Origin: Coix lacryma-jobi var. lacryma-jobi
Taxonomy: Eukaryota; Streptophyta; Magnoliopsida; Poales; Poaceae
Direction: 5' to 3'
DNA: 64,000 nt
NCBI GenBank assembly: GCA_009763385.1
Contig: CM019823.1
Span: 176,522,995-176,586,994 of the forward strand
The position numbers and the translations under genes were made by a program. Under the pieces are notes generated by a model. The model was not told the origin of the DNA and made no database searches. It saw only the letters and a program-made list of their open reading frames with translations. This document shows, piece by piece, positions 55,011 through 64,000 of this stretch; the stretch's first letter is position 1; every line of letters begins with the position of its first letter.

Positions 55011-57693
55011 ATGTTCGGGCGCGCGCCGAAGAAGAGCGACAACACCCGGTACTACGAGATCCTCGGGGTCTCCAAGGACGCGTCCCAGGATGACCTCAAG
55101 AAGGCCTACCGCAAGGCCGCCATCAAGAACCACCCCGACAAGGGCGGAGACCCTGAGAAGGTGAGCGCGCGGGCTGGTCTCGTCCTCGGTCTGGCTTCGA
55201 TCTGTCCGCGGTGGGGAGTAGTAGGCGGGTTGTTACGGTTGTGAGGCTGGGACGGTTAGGCTGGCTAGGTCGATTTCCTTTGGTGCTGGTGCTTTTTGGT
55301 GCGGGGCGATGGATTGGATCTGAGGAGGTGCGGATTTGGATGGGTTTATTAATCGTTGGGGGTGGTGGAGAGATTCGTATGCGGGGAAGTAGGTAGATGT
55401 TGCATGGAAACTGTTAGGATTATAAGTTGCATGGAAATTGTTGCGATTATTAGCTGCTACCGATATGCATCTAGAGCTGTTCATGCCCCAGCGGCTCTAT
55501 GTGGGTTTTGATCGGATAATTAATAATTAATTAATAAAAAGCTTGTTGATCATGCAGCAAGCCTCGCATAGTCTGATAGTATCGTGGCTATATATAGTTC
55601 TATCTTCCTGATACCGTCTTAGTCTTGTTAGACCTGTCTGTTGTGTAACCGATGGTTTACTAGTATAATAGTCAGGATGTAGTTTTTGATGAGAAAATGT
55701 GAAATTGATTGCCAAACTTACCTGAGAAGAAACTGAGGGAGATGCTTGGTTCCGTTTCCCTGACCTGAATACTGTAGTGTGCTCTACTGATTCAGAAAAT
55801 TGATGTGCTGATTTGAATCCCTGAATTGTTAGATGAATTTTATGATACTAAAAATGCTCCACTTATTTGAATTGTGAGCCATAGACAAATGCTCTGATCC
55901 TTAAGAATGTGAATATGCACATTCTGCTTATGAATTATCCATATGTACAGTATGGTCACTTATCTGCTCTGTAGTTTTGTCTGACTCTTTAGAATGATTT
56001 ATACCATATTTTATTATCATTTAATTAGCGCTGTTTTGATGGTGCTTTGCTCTTGCTTGATAGAACCAGTGGTTATGTGTAGGTCATTTTGCCTAATCTG
56101 CCTTGATATGGTGATGTCGGTTGTAAGGTGGTGGTATGAATGGTTGAATGGTGCTGTTGGTATCTGATTCAGACAAAACTAAAATTTCACACTCTTGTCT
56201 CAGTTCAAGGAGCTAGCTCAGGCTTATGAGGTCCTCAGTGATCCTGAAAAGCGAGAGATTTATGACCAGTATGGTGAGGATGCCCTCAAGGAGGGAATGG
56301 GAGGTGGTGGAGGGATGCACGATCCCTTTGACATATTCCAGTCGTTCTTTGGTGGTGGAAGCCCTTTTGGAGGTATGTTACAGAAAAAAACTGATGCTAT
56401 GCCATTGACATTGAGAATCACCTACACTGTGGCTTACGCTGTATGTACTTGTGCAAAGGTGGTGGCAGCAGTAGGGGCAGAAGGCAGCGAAGGGGAGAGG
56501 ATGTGGTTCATCCTCTGAAGGTTTCTTTGGAGGATTTGTACAATGGCACATCGAAGAAGCTCTCTCTGTCACGCAATGTCCTCTGTTCCAAGTGCAATGG
56601 GTACGTCATCTGAATCCATAAGGATCCCAAAACCCAATTATGCTTTCTAGATTATTTTTAGGATCTCATTGTGTGCTGTAATCCTGCAGTAAGGGTTCCA
56701 AGTCTGGAGCTTCTTCGAGGTGTGCTGGCTGCCAAGGTTCTGGCTTTAAGGTCCAAATCCGGCAGTTGGGACCTGGAATGATTCAGCAAATGCAGCATCC
56801 TTGCAATGAGTGCAAGGGTTCTGGAGAGACCATCAGCGACAAGGATAGATGCCCACAATGCAAGGGTGATAAGGTTGTGCAGGAGAAGAAGGTTCTTGAA
56901 GTGGTAGTTGAGAAAGGTATGCAGAACAGTCAGAAGATCACATTCCCTGGTGAAGCTGATGAAGCGGTAATGACTCTTTAACTCAGTTAGTCCTCTGGCC
57001 CAAATTAAACCTGGGTTCTAACTAATCTGTGCTTGATACTCTGTGCCAAATTAACCTTGACTATCTTGTGCCTGTGTGCAGCCTGACACTGTCACTGGAG
57101 ATATCATCTTTGTTCTACAGCAGAAGGAGCATCCCAAGTTTAAGAGAAAGGGCGATGATCTCTTCTATGAGCACACACTGACCTTGACTGAATCTCTGTG
57201 CGGCTTCCAGTTTGTTCTGACTCACTTGGATAACAGGCAGCTGCTGATCAAATCAAACCCCGGGGAAGTTGTGAAGCCGGGTAGGTGATCTGAACATGAA
57301 AAGATAGCATTCAGCACTTGGTTCTGCCTTGTTCATTTGGCCAATGCTCACTGTTCATTATAAATCGGTGCAGATTCTTTCAAGGCGATCAACGATGAAG
57401 GAATGCCCATGTACCAGAGGCCCTTCATGAAGGGCAAGTTGTACATCCACTTCTCGGTGGACTTCCCGGACTCGTTGAGCCTGGACCAGTGCAAGGCCCT
57501 GGAGGCTGTGCTCCCGCCCAAACCAGTGTCGCAGTACACAGACATGGAGCTGGACGAGTGCGAGGAGACAATGCCCTATGACGTGAACATCGAAGAGGAG
57601 TTGCGGAGGCGGCAGCAACAGCACCAGGAGGCCTACGACGAGGATGAGGATATGCCAGGCGGTGCGCAGAGGGTGCAGTGCGCCCAGCAGTAG
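55011..57693 (+). CDS. Type A DnaJ/Hsp40 co-chaperone (J2/J3, ANJ1-like)
   Basis: Six exons: 55011-55160, 56204-56372, 56459-56600, 56690-56966, 57082-57280 and 57374-57693, all in phase, giving 418 residues, the family length. The J domain (about 12-75) stimulates Hsp70 ATPase and has the HPD motif in NHPDKGGDPEK, interrupted by intron 1. A Gly/Phe-rich linker follows (GGGGGMHDPFDIFQSFFGGG). Then come four zinc-binding repeats CSKCNGKG, CAGCQGSG, CNECKGSG and CPQCKGDK, and two substrate-binding beta domains. The C-terminus is VQCAQQ, a CaaX box known to be farnesylated in plant J2/J3 proteins. It would work with cytosolic Hsp70 in folding client proteins. The start is fixed by the MFGRAPKKSDNTRYYEILGV opening, typical of this class. 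Confidence 0.95.
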
Positions 57694-58056
57694 GCAGCTT
57701 GGGGCTACTATTAGTTGAAGCAAAGATAAAATATTTGTCGGTGGCGGCAAATTTGTTGTTTCGCTCTGTGCGACTACTGTTGGGTAAAGTTTTCCCGCGC
57801 GTATTAATGTGATGACACTTGGGTTGCAAAAATGCAGGATTTGATCGGTCAGCTGAGGTTTTGCGTTATCAATGATTCAGTGATGTGGATCGTTGCGTTA
57901 CGGGATCTTTGCGGGTCAGCTTTAGGCACCGTTTATAGATTCAATGATGTGTTGCTAGTTAGTTAGCACATCTATCGGCCGTTCCATCCCAGATACTGGT
58001 AGACAACAGAAGCTTGAGTGGGATAGACCTTGGGGAGGAGTCAGTAACTGAAATAT

Positions 58057-58130
58057 ATTTAGTCAAATCGCTTGTTCTTGTTCAGTTGGTCTTATTTAGT
58101 CAAATCGCTTGTTCTTGTTCAGTTGGTCTT
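58057..58130. repeat. Tandem duplication, 37 bp x 2
   Basis: The unit ATTTAGTCAAATCGCTTGTT ... CAGTTGGTCTT starts at 58057 and repeats at 58094 without visible change. Confidence 0.9.
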
Positions 58131-58169
58131 TGTTGAATTAATGAACTATCTTCCAATGACTCCTTCTCA

Positions 58170-58403
58170 GGGGGTGTTTAGTTGGTAGGAATTTGGGTGG
58201 AAAGTTCCTGTAGCATTTTCGTTGTTATTTGACAAACTTTGTTCAAATATGGATCAACTAGACTAAAAAAATTCGTCTTGACATTTACAGATAAACTGTG
58301 CAATTAGTTATTTTTTTTACCTACATTTAATACTCCATGCATGCATGCGTTTAAAGATTTGATGTGATGAGGAATCTTATAAAGTTTTGGAATCTAAACA
58401 TCC
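58170..58403. mobile_element. MITE of the GTTTAGTT / ATTCGTCTT family
   Basis: It starts GGGGTGTTTAGTTGGTAGGA and ends TTTTGGAATCTAAACATCCC, an imperfect inverted repeat. The interior AAAAATTCGTCTTGAC and TTTAAAGATTTGATGTGATG match partial copies near 29060-29150. Confidence 0.6.
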
Positions 58404-58729
58404 CAATCTTTTAAATATGCCATATATTAGCCATTCATGTGTCTTGTTGCGATGTCATTAAAAAGTTGTATCCGAGATATGCCCCATCTAAATTATTAGG
58501 AGAGCTCTGCCACTGACCCATACCATCTATGGACCTAAAGGTTCTCTCTTGCCACCTTCATACACCTATTTTAGAGTTATTAGAGGGCAAGAGAGAAGCA
58601 TAAAAGTGATTTGAACCACTTAATTGAAGAATAAGAGGGTCAATAGTGCTAAGAGAGTAGCAAGTTGGCATGCACTATTTCTTTGGCTAGGCTTTGGTCA
58701 AGCGAGTCTCTTTTTTATTCTTAATCTTA

Positions 58730-59059
58730 GGCCATCCACAATGGTTTGTAAAATAGCTAGTTAGGAGGAATTCTATTAGCTCTCAATAGCACTTTACAAA
58801 TAGCTAGCGAGATGACGTATAAAAATAATAAAAAAATAACACTTTTATTGGCTATCGAGGAGAGAGATCAAATAGCTAGCGACTTCCCAATAGCTAATCT
58901 AGCACGACCTCCTAAAAATACGTCTCTCACAATACTCTCCATAATAGTATTTATTTATTTATTATTTATGTCTCATCTAGCTAGTTATTTGTAAGTTGTC
59001 ATTGAGAGCCAATAACATTTTTCCTAGAGACCAAATAACTAGCATCATTGCGGACGCCC
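58730..59059. mobile_element. Tourist-like MITE, 330 bp
   Basis: Ends GGCCATCCACAATGG and ATCATTGCGGACGCCC form an imperfect inverted repeat, flanked by TTA (58727-58729, 59060-59062). AATAGCTAG words recur inside on both strands. Confidence 0.75.
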
Positions 59060-59856
59060 TTAGTGATAAGCATCATTTCCAAGAAGTTTGTAATCGTTTA
59101 GGGCACTCACAATGCAGACTCTATCGTAGAGTCTAAATCTATTCATTTCCAAGAAGACTCTTATATGCGTTACAACTACAGTTAGTCGAACTTTGCAACC
59201 TTTGGCTAGAAAAAAAAACATTCCTTTGGAATGCTTTAATTTCAATGAAATTGTATAAAAAATTCATAGGAATCAGTTTATTTTTTACTGAAAAAATATA
59301 GAAATGACCTGCGTTCCAAAGAGCTCTAGTTTTCGCTACAAATTATAATAGCCCAGTTCATCCCCTTCCGGTGCTGCTGCTGCTGCTGTGCAGAGGCTGT
59401 GCACGTGTGTTGTCCTGCGTTCCAAATGCTGTTACGTCAGTACGTGCGCAGCGTAGAGCATGGTAGCAGCCCACAAAACGCCGCCGTTCTACTTATACCT
59501 GTTTCTGTTTGCCTTAATCCCTTTCGATCATGATCCGTTTCGTACAGAGCCAAAAAGTCGTCGAACATTAAGTTCAGAGTTGGACCCAGAGGTCACGAAG
59601 ACTTGAACTCATTCATGCTCGAGCACGGCTCGAGTTCGTATGTGATCCGTCCAGTTCAGCTCGCATTCATGAACTTTCAACAGCGATATTGATTCTCCTC
59701 TAACATCATTAATCTGTGATTCCGTGCAGTCTCTCTTCCTCCTTACGAATCCATGATTCTCCGGTTTGTGATGCCAAGTGCGTGGTACTTGGCGGCTGCG
59801 GCGGCTAAGCGTGCGACTTCAGAGTTCAAACCCCGCGACGGCGAGTCGGAGACGAT

Positions 59857-59860
<4 letters not shown>

Positions 59861-59911
<51 letters not shown>

Positions 59912-59912
59912 T
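59861..59912. repeat. (GCGACG)n hexanucleotide microsatellite
   Basis: About eight tandem GCGACG units form an uninterrupted run, within a frame that has no other sign of coding. Confidence 0.95.
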
Positions 59913-61740
59913 CGCGTGCATGCCTTCAGCTCAGTTGGTCGTTGAGCGAGCTCTCGCAGCCTCGCAATCGCAGGGTCAGGGAGAACAATGTAGTTAAGGA
60001 TATCTTTTTTTTAATATACGGCACAAATTTGCCATCTCCTGCTGTCGCCTGACCTAGCCGGCACCTGCTCAACAACGCCCTGGAGGAATTCTAAATTTTT
60101 CTTGATGATGGGATAATGATACGTAGTACTACCTTGCTTGATCCAACTGACCAACTGGAACGTGTACTAGATGAATGATGATGACGATGATGCAGGGAGG
60201 GCCGGAGGGGAGAAGCATCAGGGGAAGGCATCCGCTGGAGGAGGCAAGTTGTGCTATCTGCTCAACTTACTTAGGGCATACTATACAATTGCATCGACCC
60301 ACACAATTCGACTCAAATTCCATCATTCATCAAAGTCCAAAACAAACTAGTTTATGTGCTTCCGTTGACAACGAAAAGTTCAGAAGTCAGAACCCAGAGC
60401 AAAGGAGATTGATTATTCTGGATAGACAACAACCAAGATTCGGTTCCAGAGTGCCAATCGGCAGCGGCGTCTTCCTCCAAAAAAACAACAGCTTTAATCG
60501 GTTGGCATTTGGCAAGATGAGGTAAGATTTGGTAGATGTGAAGAGGGTCTACTAGTATTTAGCTAGATCTTGAACTTGTGACGTCCCCTTGTGTGTGGAG
60601 CAAGAACTTTTGCCATCTTCTTCGCCTGTCGCTTGCACGGCTGCAGTTTTTTCGTGTAACTTTAGGTAGGCCGCTTGTATGATATATATAGGTTGGTTGT
60701 TTATATTAGTGTGTGAACAATGGTTAACGTGAGGTTGTGGAGAAAGGGTTATTCCAGACGATAGAGTAACATTAAACAACCCTGACATAATCCATGGAAA
60801 AGATTCACTCTGACGTGAGGCGTGACAAGGGCCGACTTCGTTCTGAAGCTCAGGAAAAAGAGAACGCAAAAATATTTCTTTCGGGGATAGATAGGAGCTG
60901 GAGTGACAAAAGGCAATCATCATGCCACAACACAAATAAATCCGGAACTCGTATGACTTGAAGTGCACTTCACATATCACTCTTTGAGGATTGCACTTGG
61001 ACAAGTCGGATGACCTTGCCTTCTAAGGCAGTAAGGCACCGTAGACTATGTTTGGTTCACAAAGATCAGTCCCTTTTCTCCACGACTTAATCCATTCCAC
61101 CTACGAGGACTGACATTTAGCGAGTGTTTGTATTTGGTTCGTGGAGTCATCCAATTTTTATGGGATGACGTATCTCGAGTTCGTTCTATCAATTTTGGTG
61201 GAATGAACTCATTCCTCGTGCATATACTAATTATTAATTTGCGAGGAATGATGGTGATGGATCATTTTATTCCATTTCTTGACTTCTTGAAATATAAGAA
61301 TTGTATTCTTGGGTTGGTAGACTCTTGACCATCAAGTACTGTGCTGCTGTATCTTGACGCGATATGAACTACTGACTAGATACTGTTTGTAAACTCAAAT
61401 TACCTTCGCACGGCTCACATTTATTAAAAATAATAAAGAAAGAGAGCTTGCACACATGATCGCATTGTGAATTGTGAGAAAGATAGAGCTTGCATACTAG
61501 TATGTACTGTAAACCCAAAATTACATGCATGCTTCGCACAATTCACAATTTCAAATCAAAATCCAAAGAAAGTCAACCTGCACACATGTTCCCACTGTAC
61601 TGATTACCTTTGACAAAATCAGCAATCTTTTTTTTATATATAACAACAAAATCAGCAAGTCGTGCACCAACACAACCTAACTAGACAAGCTGGTTTTTTT
61701 TCTAAACAAAATACGCGAGCAAAACCAGCAGGAAACAGGC

Positions 61741-61749
61741 CTATAAAAA
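61741..61749 (+). promoter_or_regulatory. Candidate TATA box of the RING-H2 gene
   Basis: TATAAAAAA lies about 430 bp before the start codon, followed by a CT-rich leader. Only the sequence motif and position support it. Confidence 0.35.
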
Positions 61750-62171
61750 ACAGCAAACCGACGCATTGACCTCGAGATCATTGCCCCCCTCCCTTTCTTC
61801 TCCATCAGAGTGCTATTATACTACTCCTTTTCTCGGGTCCTGCTCGCCTCGCCTCGCCTGCCCTTCTCCCCTGTTCCGCGCTAGCTCCGCGACATGCACA
61901 GCGTTGACGTCGCACTCGCAACCTCCCCCACTCCGGATCCGAGCTGCTGCTCCTCCTCCTCCCTTCAAACCCAAACAAAACCGCACCAAACCATCTCCAA
62001 AGGAAAGGACACGGATCGCCGTCTGCACCAGCACCAACGCCGACGCCTCACCTCGAGCTAGTCGTGTCGTCGTGTGGCCACTTGGCTCGCCGCCACGCCG
62101 GCCGGCGGCCAAGAAACCGAGATCGAGAGCGAGGTAGGTAGCCAGCCAGCCAGCTCGGCACGCCGCGCGCG

Positions 62172-62738
62172 ATGAGCTCCGGCGGGACGCCGCCCGTGGG
62201 GCTGACACCGGCGGACGGCAGCTCCAGCGGCATGTTCAGCACCGACCGCATCGGCGGCTTCGGCTACGGCGTCGGCGTCTCCGTCGGCATCCTCCTGCTC
62301 ATCACCACCATCACGCTCGCGTCCTACTTCTGCACGCGAACGCCCGTCGACGCGGCGGCGGGGGAGCGCGCTCCGTCGTCCCGGCGCCACGGCGGCGAAG
62401 TGGCGCACGACGACGTCGAGCTCGGCATCGACGAGGCCACGCTCAAAGGGTACCCGGAGGTGGTGTACGGCGAGGCCAGGAAGGAGGCCAAGGCCGCCGC
62501 CGCCGCCAAGAATGGCACCACGTGCACGTGCTGCTCCATCTGCCTCGACAACTACGGCGACGGCGAGGTGCTCCGGATGCTGCCCGAGTGCGGCCACCTG
62601 TTCCACCGGGAGTGCGTCGACCCGTGGCTCCGCAGCCACCCGACGTGCCCCGTGTGCCGGACGTCGCCGGGGCCGAGCCCCATGCCCACGCCACTCGCCG
62701 AGGTCACGCCGCTGGCAATGGCCAGGATGTCGTCGTGA
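62172..62738 (+). CDS. ATL-type RING-H2 E3 ubiquitin ligase
   Basis: A 188-residue single-exon protein with the three-part ATL layout. A membrane segment spans about residues 33-56 (GVGVSVGILLLITTITLASY). A central region near 93-104 (LKGYPEVVYGEA) corresponds to the GLD box. A RING-H2 finger runs from C121 to C162: CSICLDNYGDG, MLPECGHLFHRECVDPWL, CPVC, with the order C3H2C3 that binds two zinc ions and recruits an E2. ATL proteins sit in endomembranes or the plasma membrane, and many respond quickly to elicitors. The start is the first ATG with the membrane segment downstream in frame; there is no intron, which is the rule in this family. The exact ATL member cannot be named from sequence alone. 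GC content is very high, like the SNARE gene. Confidence 0.92.
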   Translation: MSSGGTPPVGLTPADGSSSGMFSTDRIGGFGYGVGVSVGILLLITTITLASYFCTRTPVDAAAGERAPSSRRHGGEVAHDDVELGIDEATLKGYPEVVYGEARKEAKAAAAAKNGTTCTCCSICLDNYGDGEVLRMLPECGHLFHRECVDPWLRSHPTCPVCRTSPGPSPMPTPLAEVTPLAMARMSS

Positions 62739-63560
62739 CAACAGGCACAAGGTGTGGGCCGGGTTCTTTTCTTCTTCTTCTTCTAAAAATTCTTTGCTTT
62801 CTTGCCCATAGATACTGCTATACCACTACCAGAAAATGTAATGCGGTGGAATTGCAAGATATTTGGAAAAAAATGCAATAGACGAAAATGTTCAGGATGT
62901 TAGGAATTAGAATAATCTTTTCTTGGGTGTGATTGTAAATTTGGGTTCAGTGTATTTTTCTTTTCTCCTTGATGAAAAATCATATAGGTTGAATTAGGAT
63001 TCTGTACGGATGAAAAATGTTTGATGAATCTTTCAAATTATATGGAACCGCGATTTCTGTTTCGCAGCCATCATCAGCAAGGAACCTGGCTCCCCGGTCC
63101 CAACAAGATCGATGTAAATTCCTGATGATAAAAAACCGAGTGCAGTAATCCAAAGATTCCTGAGAAATGTTTACATCATTCTCTCAGGATATAAAGGAGA
63201 TTGATTTCATCTCTATACATCTGATCCATGACTTCAATTGTTCTGTACAAAGATGTAACCGCTCCCAGTTGCTTCAATGATCTTGACTTTTGGGGTCAAG
63301 TAAAACTAGATTAGGAGGTTCAGACTTCAGCCACTCCTACAGCTTGATTAGTTTTTAAGTTCTACTAGGCAAGTAGTACTTAATGAATATAGAATATCAA
63401 CCAATGGTCCTGGAAGATGCCCTTGACCTATAATGATGTACTACATGCAGCCCCCTTCTATCCCAGGATTGCTGGGTCAACCGTCAACTCCCGTGGAAAT
63501 TTCATTGTAAAGGAATAATGATGCATGTTGTACAAGACAAAAGCCTAATGGTTCATTTTT
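62739..63560. other. 3' UTR of the RING-H2 gene and AT-rich spacer
   Basis: No gene is firmly supported. A 24-codon minus-strand stretch at 63234-63305 reads YLTPKVKIIEATGSGYIFVQ and ends in a stop. It looks protein-like and could be a terminal exon, but nothing around it supports that. Confidence 0.4.
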
Positions 63561-63832
63561 GGGAATTGGTAGATCATCCAAACGTAAAGCGTAAGGCTTT
63601 GAAACCAAATACATTATCCACAATAAAAGTAAACATGTTAGTTAACAACCACATAACAGATATATTAGGTCTGATGGGTCCCTAAAAATGGTCTCGATGT
63701 GATAGTATAGTTCTTTGTAAAGATCAAGATCGGTATGTCCATTAGTCCAAACTGTTATCCATGTAACGGTAGAAAATTTTGCAGGCAGAACCCCGAGTTG
63801 AGGAGTTACTTGGAATGCTGCAAAGATAATCT
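63561..63832 (-). pseudogene. rbcL: Nuclear plastid DNA: decayed rbcL fragment
   Basis: On the minus strand the sequence follows the Rubisco large-subunit gene from about codon 38 to codon 141. AAFQVTPQLGVLP corresponds to AAFRVTPQPGVPP. TWITVWTNGHTDLDLYK corresponds to TWTTVWTDGLTSLDRYK, and YYHIE to CYHIE. After a frameshift, nucleotides matching the VFGFKALRALRLEDLRIP region follow (LRLDDLPIP). About 24 nt are missing before the TW motif, and at least one stop and one frameshift are present. Flanks do not match rbcL, so it is a short, old transfer from the plastid, not a working gene. Confidence 0.85.
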
Positions 63833-64000
63833 TAAATGAAACAACAGTGACCTATCTAAACAACCTCATTTCTATAATTCAGACGAACTGATTTCAATAA
63901 TAGATGGTAACTGGGTAAGGAAACAATACTATACTATTGACAAATGTTGTGCTGAAACTTTTCCCTCCACTGTAGCTGTAGGCTGGCATGCAATGCCTGA
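63833..64000. other. Right edge of the window
   Basis: AT-rich sequence with no recognised feature. Confidence 0.4.

Larger units (their letters stand above)
57694..62171. other. Intergenic region with MITEs and simple repeats
   Basis: The first few hundred bases are the DnaJ 3' UTR. Elements listed separately cover parts of 58057-59912. The stretch 60040-61740 has AT-rich sequence with frames at 60175-60525 (+) and 60552-61004 (-), neither recognisable. A GTGTTTGTATTTGGTTCGTG block near 61117 looks like the edge of another MITE. The last few hundred bases are the RING-H2 promoter and 5' UTR. Confidence 0.5.

Noticed and set aside
59753..60052. 99-codon frame with a Thr-Ala repeat
   Set aside because: The repeat is simply the translated GCGACG microsatellite; nothing else supports coding.
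62058..62750. 230-codon minus-strand frame
   Set aside because: Antisense to the RING-H2 gene, Arg/Ala-rich composition typical of GC-rich shadows.
63234..63305. Protein-like minus-strand stretch ending in a stop
   Set aside because: It is only 24 codons long, unidentified, and no partner exon was found within the window.
63961..64000. Possible second rbcL piece at the window edge
   Set aside because: Only a short loose resemblance to a plus-strand rbcL segment; insufficient to call.

Overview
The window is nuclear DNA from a grass (Poaceae), probably a panicoid. Genes are intron-rich with GT-AG or GC-AG introns, first exons are very GC-rich, and the sequence between genes is packed with grass-type Stowaway, Tourist, Mutator-like and hAT-like miniature transposons. 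There is also a SMART miniature retrotransposon, one nearly intact Sirevirus-type Copia element of 11.9 kb and a decayed plastid rbcL fragment. The species cannot be fixed by eye.

Layout. 1-1221: upstream repeats. 1222-14925 (+): a 28-exon gene for TRAPPC8/Trs85, a subunit of the TRAPPIII tethering complex; intron 17 holds an LTR remnant and a complete SMART element. 14926-18669: intergenic MITEs. 18670-19608 (+): single-exon SYP12-type Qa-SNARE. 20495-22971 (-): secreted Expp1-like protein, three exons. 22972-29719: transposon-rich spacer. 29720-33043 (+): LRR receptor kinase of the XII/Xa21 class with a frameshift in the LRR N-terminal cap. 33653-37848 (-): IQD5/IQD6-like calmodulin-binding protein, six exons. 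37849-41781: repeats. 41782-53678: Sirevirus with gag, pol and a third ORF, inserted in a small MITE. 55011-57693 (+): type A DnaJ co-chaperone of the J2/J3 class, six exons. 57694-62171: repeats. 62172-62738 (+): ATL-type RING-H2 ubiquitin ligase. 63561-63832 (-): rbcL-derived nuclear plastid DNA.

The host genes do not form a pathway cluster. TRAPPC8 and the Qa-SNARE both act in vesicle traffic, and the receptor kinase, SYP12 SNARE and ATL ligase all belong to families with defence roles, but adjacency in a plant genome is not evidence of joint function.

The most unusual structure is in the Sirevirus. An 11-bp near-palindrome (5-bp arms around one central base) occurs about 33 times in nine tight clusters. 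Two are in each LTR, and the others are in gag, in the integrase-RT linker of pol, and on the borders of pol and the third ORF. All exon limits were placed by hand from splice signals, reading frame and family similarity.
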